Below are positions 1 to 4,766 of a DNA stretch of 5,655 nt, piece after piece. This stretch comes from an uncultured Ruminococcus sp. GTDB lineage: Bacteria; Bacillota; Clostridia; Oscillospirales; Ruminococcaceae. Below the pieces are notes generated by a model. That model searched no databases. It saw only the letters and a program-made list of their open reading frames with translations, and was not told where the DNA came from. Every line of letters starts with the position of its first letter. Position 1 is the first letter of the stretch. The position numbers and the translations under genes are program-made. The stretch spans positions 1 through 5,655 of the forward strand of contig CALESG010000120.1 of NCBI GenBank assembly GCA_937907215.1, read 5' to 3'.

Positions 1-146
1 ATCAGAATGCACCCCACCTATTATTTCTCCTGTTGTTGCATCAACATAATAAGTATATCCGCAAACTTTCAGCATAGCTAATAACAACACACCATACTTT
101 TCTTGCTCTCTTTTCTGTTTCAAAAGAAACTGCATCATCTTTTAAT
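1..146 (-). other. Non-GH9 3' tail, frameshifted remnant of a PepSY-like domain
   Basis: From about position 146 downward the minus-strand reading no longer resembles GH9. The GH9 frame gives DDAVSFETEKRARKVW, then reaches TGA at 43-41. The neighbouring minus frame, open from at least 66 to the window edge, encodes VCGYTYYVDATTGEIIGG. The YxYYVDAxTGEII pattern is typical of the C-terminal strand of PepSY/YPEB-like domains. Skipping one base near 61-66 would join the two frames into one continuous PepSY-like ending. The visible facts are the loss of GH9 similarity and the PepSY-like string in the other frame. The join, and whether it is a real rearrangement or an assembly error near a contig end, are inference. 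Confidence 0.5.
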
Positions 147-1987
147 TTATAAGTATTTTCTCCTGTTAACTGATATGCCAATCCAAGGATAACACCTGCA
201 TTTGCAACAGTCATATTACTACCCCAGTTAAAAGAAGAGATTGCTACACCATATGCGTTGTTATTGGTTGTTGACGCAAATTTACGTGCTTCGGAAACGA
301 TGGCGTTTTTTGCTTTTGTATACACATCGTATGTTTCATCAATTCCTTCCATTGTGACAATTGCAATATTGCCATAGTCCCCTACTGTTGTCCAGTCCAT
401 GCCTGTTCTAACTGTCATGTTTTTTAATGCAGTAAGATAAACTTCTTCTCCCGTAGCACGATACATCTGAGCAGCTGCCCAGTATCTTTCATCTTTATCT
501 GAACTGTCACCGTAATCACCAGTTGTAATATCTTCTGGATTTTTAAAAATCATATTTGGATTTTCTTCCAAAAATGCCCATGCTTGTTTAGCGGCTTCTA
601 AACATTTTTCTGCAAATGTTTTATCAACTTCAGAATAAAATTCATATGCCATTGCCATAGAAGCACAAAAATCAGCAGTAGCAGTTGTTGAAATTGGTGT
701 TACAATAAGCGGTGCTGTTTCATATTCCGGCATAACATAACCAGGGAAGTTTGCACAAGTTACTTTATGATACACTCCGCCTGATTTATCTTGCATTTTA
801 AGCATCCATTCAAGCTCATATCGCACTTCGTCCAGAATATCAGGTATATCATTGCCGCTTTCAGGAATTCCTAAATCATCACCATAAAGCTCTGGATTGG
901 CAGCATATGCATACAGCAAATCGGCAATTGCTTTTGCACCGGGAACAACATAGCGACCATAGTCGCCTGCATCATGCCATCCACCACTTACATCTATTTT
1001 GTCATTAGTACCATAAACCTGTGCCAGTGTATTATGACAAGCAGTGTGTCCAAAGGCATTATCTTTTATTTCTGTTCCGCAGCGCTGCAAATACAACATT
1101 TTTACAGAGTCATTTAAAACATTATTATATACATTATCGGCAATTTCAAATGAATAAGAATCATCCAAATCTCCACATGTAATATAGTATGTTCCAGGTT
1201 CTGTTATAGAAGAAAAATCTCCAAACCAGTCTGTTTCATCTGAACTTGTGTTGCTTTTTTCTCCATAAAGATCACCTGTCAGAACAATTTCATTCGTATC
1301 AGCATTGACAACAGAAAATGTTGTTTCATCTGTAACATCTCTGAATACAGCAATTTTTTCACTTTCAGGCTGATAGCCAATTTGATTTGTAACTATAGAT
1401 GGTTCATAAGGCATAATAGATTCATAATTGACTTTACTGTCATCCACCAGTTCCAATGATACATTATCCAAATAAATTGTATGTTCATCAAGAGATACTC
1501 CTTGATAACCACAATTAAATACCAGCTTTGCCATAATATCGGTTTCCGCCTGCATAGTAAAGGTGTAATCTATTGTCTGCGGCTCTGATGTAAGATACAA
1601 TTTTTTGTATGTATAAGATTGATAAGTGCCGCCGTTTTGTTGAATCATTCCCTCTACTGTACGATCAACGGTAGATGAAATATCATATTTCAAATGGTAT
1701 ACGCCGTTTTGATACAGCGGAACAATATCATAATATAACTGTACACCATAACTCACTTTTCCTGTATTGCTTATTTTTAATGCAAGTTGTCCATCTTCTG
1801 CACCAAGTGAACAAGCACCCATACTTTCCTTGTATGTATTCCATCCGGATATGCCGCTGCTAAAAGTAGAATTGGTAATGATATTAGATGCCGCACTTCC
1901 TGTAATTGGTATAGTTGTTGTGCCAACTGATAACATCATACAAGATATTAACGCAGCAAGACTTTTTTTCCATATATGATAACGCAT
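41..1987 (-). CDS. Secreted CBM4-Ig-GH9 cellulase (endoglucanase family) with truncated catalytic domain and aberrant C-terminus
   Basis: This 648-residue protein is predicted to hydrolyse beta-1,4-glucan outside the cell. Residues 1-33 form a signal peptide: basic MRYHIWKK, a hydrophobic core, then a small-residue cleavage region near GSAAS. Residues about 35-182 look like a CBM4/9 carbohydrate-binding module (NSTFSSGISGWN near the start, YLDNVSLEL at the end). Residues about 197-283 are the CelD N-terminal Ig-like domain (NQIGYQP). The GH9 catalytic (alpha/alpha)6 domain starts near 288, with the hallmark WHDAGDYG at 337-344; D339 and D342 are the expected catalytic-base aspartates. WGSNMTVANAG at 588-598 and AYQLTGENTYK at 604-614 are typical late GH9 sequence. 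After about residue 614 the homology stops: the LGRN, PHHR-type and NE-type (proton donor Glu) motifs are absent and 34 unrelated residues follow. The enzyme as read is probably inactive. The ATG start is supported by a good RBS. It is divergent from the ABC-F gene. Confidence 0.88.
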   Translation of the reverse strand: MRYHIWKKSLAALISCMMLSVGTTTIPITGSAASNIITNSTFSSGISGWNTYKESMGACSLGAEDGQLALKISNTGKVSYGVQLYYDIVPLYQNGVYHLKYDISSTVDRTVEGMIQQNGGTYQSYTYKKLYLTSEPQTIDYTFTMQAETDIMAKLVFNCGYQGVSLDEHTIYLDNVSLELVDDSKVNYESIMPYEPSIVTNQIGYQPESEKIAVFRDVTDETTFSVVNADTNEIVLTGDLYGEKSNTSSDETDWFGDFSSITEPGTYYITCGDLDDSYSFEIADNVYNNVLNDSVKMLYLQRCGTEIKDNAFGHTACHNTLAQVYGTNDKIDVSGGWHDAGDYGRYVVPGAKAIADLLYAYAANPELYGDDLGIPESGNDIPDILDEVRYELEWMLKMQDKSGGVYHKVTCANFPGYVMPEYETAPLIVTPISTTATADFCASMAMAYEFYSEVDKTFAEKCLEAAKQAWAFLEENPNMIFKNPEDITTGDYGDSSDKDERYWAAAQMYRATGEEVYLTALKNMTVRTGMDWTTVGDYGNIAIVTMEGIDETYDVYTKAKNAIVSEARKFASTTNNNAYGVAISSFNWGSNMTVANAGVILGLAYQLTGENTYKLKDDAVSFETEKRARKVWCVVISYAESLRIYLLC

Positions 1988-1994
1988 ACTTAAA

Positions 1995-2003
1995 TCCCTT
2001 CTT
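1995..2003 (-). promoter_or_regulatory. Ribosome binding site of the GH9 gene
   Basis: Minus-strand AAGAAGGGA lies 7 nt before the ATG at 1987. It fixes this start and places the signal peptide correctly at the N-terminus. Confidence 0.75.
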
Positions 2004-2020
2004 TTTATATAAATATATTT

Positions 2021-2038
2021 TTATGCATAAATGCATAA
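2021..2038. repeat. Inverted repeat TTATGCAT-AA-ATGCATAA upstream of GH9
   Basis: This is a perfect 8-bp inverted repeat with a 2-nt spacer. It also reads as two tandem copies of ATGCATAA (2023-2030 and 2031-2038). It lies in the GH9 5' leader, about 18 nt beyond the RBS. It may be an operator half of a larger control site together with the adjoining palindrome at 2039-2055. No regulator family is assigned. Confidence 0.45.
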
Positions 2039-2055
2039 TAGATATTGAATATCTA
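2039..2055. promoter_or_regulatory. Palindrome TAGATATTGAATATCTA, candidate operator of the GH9 gene
   Basis: A perfect palindrome with 8-bp arms around a single G. It lies just downstream of a candidate minus-strand -10 box (2069-2074), where a bound repressor would block initiation or early elongation. It directly abuts another inverted repeat. The palindrome is seen directly; an operator role is inference, since AT-rich DNA produces some palindromes by chance. Confidence 0.35.
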
Positions 2056-2068
2056 CATTTCATATTTT

Positions 2069-2074
2069 ATTATA
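2069..2074 (-). promoter_or_regulatory. Candidate -10 box of the GH9 promoter
   Basis: Minus-strand TATAAT is a perfect -10 hexamer about 82 nt before the GH9 start. No convincing -35 lies 16-18 bp upstream (the 17-bp position reads ATATTA), so the promoter may need an activator, for instance an AraC-type protein. TATAAT-like strings are common in DNA this AT-rich, so the call is weak. Confidence 0.3.
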
Positions 2075-2138
2075 CACATATATGATATTTATAATATTCA
2101 ATAATTCATTTGTTTAATAATAACATATTATTTTATAC

Positions 2139-2165
2139 AAAAACATCATATTATATGATGTTTTT
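2139..2165. repeat. Perfect 12-bp inverted repeat between the divergent promoters
   Basis: The arms AAAAACATCATA (2139-2150) and TATGATGTTTTT (2154-2165) match perfectly around a TTA spacer. The A-run before and T-run after the hairpin give it the shape of a bidirectional intrinsic terminator, though its stem has only two G-C pairs. Neither flanking gene needs termination here, because both are transcribed away from this spot. An operator, or an insulator against stray transcription, is therefore also possible. The right arm ends 20 bp before the -35 box of the ABC-F promoter. Confidence 0.45.
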
Positions 2166-2185
2166 ATAAATTTTTGAAAAACTAC

Positions 2186-2214
2186 TTGACAATAAAGAAT
2201 ATATTTGTTATCAT
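2186..2214 (+). promoter_or_regulatory. Sigma-A promoter of the leader-ABC-F unit
   Basis: A perfect -35 TTGACA (2186-2191), a 17-bp spacer and a -10 TATCAT (2209-2214, one mismatch to consensus). The -10 is extended by TG at 2206-2207. A/T tracts at 2161-2180 could act as an UP element. Predicted transcription start is about 2220-2222, giving a leader transcript of nearly 200 nt before the ABC-F start codon. A promoter this strong in front of a terminator fits constitutive initiation with control by attenuation. Confidence 0.8.
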
Positions 2215-2245
2215 AAAAACTAAATTTTAGAAAGAGGTGAATCTC

Positions 2246-2311
2246 ATGTTAAATCTGATACTACAATATTATTTTTTTAACAAAAGCATGAAATTTGCCT
2301 GTGATATATAA
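2246..2311 (+). CDS. Leader peptide (21 aa) upstream of the ABC-F gene
   Basis: A short ORF begins MLNLILQYYFF and ends KFACDI, with a TAA stop at 2309-2311. Its RBS, AAAGAGGTGA at 2231-2240, is close to a full match to the 16S anti-Shine-Dalgarno and is well spaced from the ATG at 2246. It starts about 25 nt after the predicted transcription start. The peptide is hydrophobic and aromatic-rich (LILQYYFF), with no signal peptide or known domain, and I recognise no homologue. The likely role is cis regulation: translation of the ORF senses ribosome-targeting antibiotics and controls the terminator at 2354-2388. The stalling codon cannot be told from sequence. The stretch up to about codon 12 is the best candidate, because a stall there leaves the antiterminator arm (codons 14-18) uncovered. 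Confidence 0.65.
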   Translation: MLNLILQYYFFNKSMKFACDI

Positions 2312-2348
2312 AAAAATTATAATTATAATTATAATACTATAATTTTTT
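2311..2348 (+). repeat. AT-only hairpin with three AATTAT repeats after the leader stop
   Basis: AAAAAATTATA (2311-2321) is the perfect reverse complement of TATAATTTTTT (2338-2348). Between 2315 and 2332 the hexamer AATTAT occurs three times in tandem. The hairpin starts on the last base of the leader stop codon. It may bring the leader end close to the terminator arm or compete with other folds. The tandem repeats could slip and change the spacing. The stem has no G-C pair and is weak on its own. Confidence 0.5.
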
Positions 2349-2353
2349 ATTTC

Positions 2354-2388
2354 AATGCATTTCTGCTTTAGCGGAAGTGCATTTTTTT
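2354..2388 (+). terminator. Intrinsic terminator in the ABC-F leader (attenuator hairpin)
   Basis: The 5' arm ATGCATTTCTGC (2355-2366), loop TTTA (2367-2370) and 3' arm GCGGAAGTGCAT (2371-2382) form a continuous 12-bp stem with two G-U wobbles. A run of seven T (2382-2388) follows directly. It lies downstream of a strong promoter and only 29 nt before the ABC-F ATG, with no complete upstream gene except the leader ORF. This is the position of an attenuator rather than a gene-end terminator. Confidence 0.85.
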
Positions 2389-2401
2389 GCAGACAAGATC
2401 T

Positions 2402-2408
2402 AAGGAGG
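2402..2408 (+). promoter_or_regulatory. Ribosome binding site of the ABC-F gene
   Basis: AAGGAGG lies 9 nt before the ATG at 2418. It supports that start over the in-frame ATG at 2424. It lies outside the terminator hairpin, so control appears to act on transcription rather than by hiding the RBS. Confidence 0.85.
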
Positions 2409-2417
2409 CGATAATTT

Positions 2418-3899
2418 ATGTCAATGATTTGTGTAGAAAATGTATCATTTGGATATGACAACAGTTTTGATATGGTTTTTGAAAATTTACATTTTCAAAT
2501 TGATACAAACTGGAAACTTGGATTTATCGGAAGAAATGGAAGAGGAAAAACAACTTTTTTAAACTTGCTGCTTGGAAAATATAAATATGAAGGACACATC
2601 CATTCCAGTGTGAATTTTGAATATTTTCCATATCATGTAGAAGATAAAAATAAGGATACCATAGAAATTCTTAAAACGATTTGCCCCGACAGTATGGATT
2701 GGGAAATCATTTGTGAATTGGAGCAGCTTGATATAGAAGCAGATGTTTTATACCGTCCTTTTTGTACATTGTCAAATGGAGAGCAAACAAAAACATTGCT
2801 TGCTGCTTTATTCTTAACTACAAATGCGTTTCTTTTGATTGATGAACCCACTAATCACCTTGATATTAACGCTCGTAATGCCGTAATGGCATATCTCAAA
2901 CGAAAAAAAGGATTTATTCTTGTTTCTCATGATCGTGTTTTATTGGATGAATGCATTGATCATGTGCTTTCTATAAATCAGACAACCATTGATGTGCAAA
3001 AGGGAAACTTTTCTTCCTGGTATTACAACAAAGAAAAACGTGATTATCATGAGAAAATGCAAAATGAAAAGCTAAAAAAAGAAATAAAGCGGTTATCTGC
3101 ATCTGCAAAGCGTACAAGTGAATGGTCAGATCGTGTGGAAAAATCAAAAAACGGAACAAAAAATTCAGGACTAAAGGTCGATAAGGGATATATCGGACAT
3201 AAATCAGCAAAAATGATGAAACGTTCTAAAAATTTAGAATCTCGCCAGCAATCCATGATAGAAGAAAAAAACGCATTGATGAAAGATGTAGAAATGAGTG
3301 AAAATTTAATGATGCACCCAATTTCTCACTTTGCACAAAAATTAGTTTCTCTTTCAAACATCTCTATTTTTTATGGTGAAAATGAAGTGTTTAAAAACTT
3401 TAGTTTAGACGTAATGCAAGGAGAACGTATTGCTGTTTGTGGAAAAAACGGCTGTGGTAAATCTTCTCTTCTTAGGCTTATAAATGATAAAAATATACAA
3501 TATACGGGAGATCTATCATGTGCAAGCAATCTGAAAATTTCTTTTGTTTCTCAAAACACATTAGAAATGTCTGGTACATTATATGCATACGCAAAGGAGC
3601 GTAAAATAGATGAAACACTTTTTATGACAATTCTAAGAAAAATGGGATTCGATAGAGAACAATTTAATAAACAAATACAACAATACAGTGAAGGCCAAAA
3701 AAAGAAAGTATTGCTTGCGGCGAGTTTAAGTGAACAAGCACATCTTTACATTTGGGATGAACCATTGAATTATATTGATGTAATAACAAGAATACAAATA
3801 GAAGACGTGCTGTTGACATATAAGCCAACTTTGATTTTTGTAGAACACGATACTGCTTTTATCGAAAAAATTGCAACAAGAGTAATACAGATAACATAA
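2418..3899 (+). CDS. Lsa-type ABC-F ribosomal protection protein (predicted lincosamide/streptogramin A/pleuromutilin resistance)
   Basis: This 493-residue cytoplasmic protein has two ATPase domains and no membrane segment, so it is an ABC-F translation factor and not an exporter. Domain 1 carries Walker A GRNGRGKTT (38-46), signature LSNGEQ (118-123), Walker B LLIDEPTNHLD (139-149, catalytic E143) and switch H171. A charged alpha-helical interdomain linker spans about 200-300 (SEWSDRVEKSKNG, then KMMKRSKNLESR). In this class the linker reaches towards the peptidyl-transferase centre to dislodge drug. Domain 2 has Walker A GKNGCGKSS (342-350), a degenerate signature YSEGQKKK (423-430), Walker B LYIWDEPLNYID (443-454, E448) and H477. 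Length and the strings NWKLGFIGRNGRGKTT, VMKRSK-like and LYIWDEPLNY match Lsa/CplR-type proteins as I remember them. Drug spectrum is inferred from the family. It has its own promoter and attenuator and is convergent with the AraC-GH5 unit. Confidence 0.9.
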   Translation: MSMICVENVSFGYDNSFDMVFENLHFQIDTNWKLGFIGRNGRGKTTFLNLLLGKYKYEGHIHSSVNFEYFPYHVEDKNKDTIEILKTICPDSMDWEIICELEQLDIEADVLYRPFCTLSNGEQTKTLLAALFLTTNAFLLIDEPTNHLDINARNAVMAYLKRKKGFILVSHDRVLLDECIDHVLSINQTTIDVQKGNFSSWYYNKEKRDYHEKMQNEKLKKEIKRLSASAKRTSEWSDRVEKSKNGTKNSGLKVDKGYIGHKSAKMMKRSKNLESRQQSMIEEKNALMKDVEMSENLMMHPISHFAQKLVSLSNISIFYGENEVFKNFSLDVMQGERIAVCGKNGCGKSSLLRLINDKNIQYTGDLSCASNLKISFVSQNTLEMSGTLYAYAKERKIDETLFMTILRKMGFDREQFNKQIQQYSEGQKKKVLLAASLSEQAHLYIWDEPLNYIDVITRIQIEDVLLTYKPTLIFVEHDTAFIEKIATRVIQIT

Positions 3900-3962
3900 A
3901 TCATTTAATAAAATTTATAATTGTATAACAACCCCTATTTTTAAGTTTTCAATAAAATTTAG

Positions 3963-3988
3963 AAAAAAGACCGCTTTACTCAGCAGTC
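3963..3988 (-). terminator. Intrinsic terminator of the GH5-AraC unit, overlapping the AraC stop codon
   Basis: Read on the minus strand, GACTGC (3988-3983), loop TGAGTAAA and GCGGTC (3974-3969) form a 6-bp stem with one G-U wobble, followed by six T (3968-3963). The TAA stop of the regulator (3978-3976) lies in the loop, so the hairpin includes the last codons. No equivalent T-tract is present for plus-strand transcripts, and no clear terminator for the ABC-F gene is seen in 3900-3962. Confidence 0.65.
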
Positions 3989-4725
3989 AAAAAATTAGGA
4001 ATATTATATTGCTTTTTATATTGTTTCGGCGTTTTTCCAGTATACTTACGAAACACTTTTATAAAATGACTTTGTGAACTGAATCCAAGAAGATTACTGA
4101 TTTCTGTATCACTGTATTCTGTATATAAAAGCAAAGTAGATGCTTCTTCGATTTTCAATGCATTTGCGTATTCTCCAAAAGAAACACCAGTTTCTTTCTT
4201 AAACAATCTTGAAAGGTATGCAGAACTGATTTTCAAATACGTTGCAACATCTTCCAAAAAAACACGTTCATGAAGATGACACATTAAATAATCGACCGCA
4301 CGAACGATTTGCTTTGAATAAACGTGCTTCAGCTTATTCTGACGCATTTTGGTGGTATATCCTTCTACCATTTCAAGATGAATATCTTTTAGTTCTTCTT
4401 CTGTTTGACATTCATCTATTTTCATAATATAAAAATCGCTTAAGCTATATGATTCACCTGGTGTCATACCGCCTTTGATACAGTATCTTGCAATCAACGC
4501 TGCAAGAACTACCATATGATATTTTAAATTGCGGAGAGAATTTTTGCTAAGAATACCCCAGCCTTCACAAAAAATCGGCTGCATAAATACCTTTACAAGT
4601 TCCATATTACCAGAACAAATGCTTTCATAAAAAGCAATTTCACGGTCAAAAGAAGCGTGTTCAAAAACTTTCTCACGCTGTGAAAAAAGATATTCTGCAA
4701 TTGATTTTTCTGTATTTTCTTTCAT
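3976..4725 (-). CDS. AraC-family transcriptional regulator
   Basis: This 249-residue DNA-binding protein starts at the ATG at 4725, where GGAG lies 8 nt upstream. Residues about 137-239 form the AraC/XylS double helix-turn-helix. The first helix pair is around FLEDVATYLKISSAYLSRLFKKETG. The second carries the family signature (DTEISNLLGFSSQSHFIKVFRKYTGKTPKQYK, near 207-237). The N-terminal 130 residues are mostly helical, without a cupin-like sugar-binding fold or response-regulator receiver. They include GILSKNSLRNLKYHMVVLAALIARYCIKGG-like sequence seen in other Clostridia AraC proteins; the ligand is unknown. It lies 41 nt downstream of the GH5 gene on the same strand, so the two are probably cotranscribed. 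A role in controlling nearby polysaccharide-degrading genes is likely by context only. Confidence 0.88.
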   Translation of the reverse strand: MKENTEKSIAEYLFSQREKVFEHASFDREIAFYESICSGNMELVKVFMQPIFCEGWGILSKNSLRNLKYHMVVLAALIARYCIKGGMTPGESYSLSDFYIMKIDECQTEEELKDIHLEMVEGYTTKMRQNKLKHVYSKQIVRAVDYLMCHLHERVFLEDVATYLKISSAYLSRLFKKETGVSFGEYANALKIEEASTLLLYTEYSDTEISNLLGFSSQSHFIKVFRKYTGKTPKQYKKQYNIPNFLTAE

Positions 4726-4733
4726 AAATTTCA

Positions 4734-4737
4734 CTCC
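4734..4737 (-). promoter_or_regulatory. Ribosome binding site deciding the AraC-family start
   Basis: Minus-strand GGAG, within AAGTGGAGTG, lies 8 nt before the ATG at 4725. The frame is open further upstream to a TTG at 4758, but no comparable RBS precedes that codon. Confidence 0.65.
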
Positions 4738-4766
4738 ACTTTTTAAATTTAAACACAAACAATAAC

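Larger units (their letters stand above)
2221..2417 (+). promoter_or_regulatory. 5' leader acting as a probable ribosome-mediated transcription attenuator
   Basis: Between the predicted start of transcription and the ABC-F ATG lie, in order, a strong RBS with a 21-codon ORF, an AT-rich hairpin (2311-2348), an intrinsic terminator (2354-2388) and the ABC-F RBS. The leader segment 2285-2298 (AGCATGAAATTTGC) can pair with the 5' arm of the terminator (2357-2367). This gives 11 pairs with a one-base and a two-base bulge, and it would prevent the terminator from forming. A ribosome that finishes at the leader stop (2309-2311) would cover much of 2285-2298 and favour termination. A ribosome stalled early in the ORF would leave it free and favour read-through. 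Attenuation of this type is established for several antibiotic-resistance ABC-F genes; its action here is inferred from layout and pairing. Confidence 0.65.

Noticed and set aside
1675..1979. Two short plus-strand open frames opposite the GH9 N-terminus
   Set aside because: They are antisense to the signal peptide and CBM region, with no domain or RBS support.
1988..2417. A riboswitch or T-box in the ABC-F leader
   Set aside because: No T-box sequence or recognisable riboswitch core is visible. A translated leader ORF explains the terminator better.
2261..2461. A 66-codon minus-strand open frame across the leader region
   Set aside because: It reads the AT repeat as poly-isoleucine and overlaps the terminator, RBS and ABC-F start, and its composition is not protein-like.
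2971..3256. Two minus-strand open frames inside the ABC-F gene
   Set aside because: Both are antisense to the conserved linker region and are phenylalanine/serine-rich, as expected from complements of lysine-rich coding sequence.
2418..3899. ABC-F gene as a drug efflux transporter ATPase
   Set aside because: Two ATPase domains in one chain with a charged helical linker, no membrane domain and no neighbouring permease gene point to a ribosome-acting ABC-F factor.
3907..3961. Direct repeat AATAAAATTTA at 3907-3917 and 3951-3961
   Set aside because: It is a low-complexity AT 11-mer in an AT-rich intergenic gap. Two copies 44 bp apart are not strong evidence for an insertion-target duplication.
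4726..4758. TTG start at 4758 giving an 11-residue longer AraC-family protein
   Set aside because: The ATG at 4725 has a GGAG RBS at 8 nt; the TTG has none and the extra residues carry no conserved sequence.
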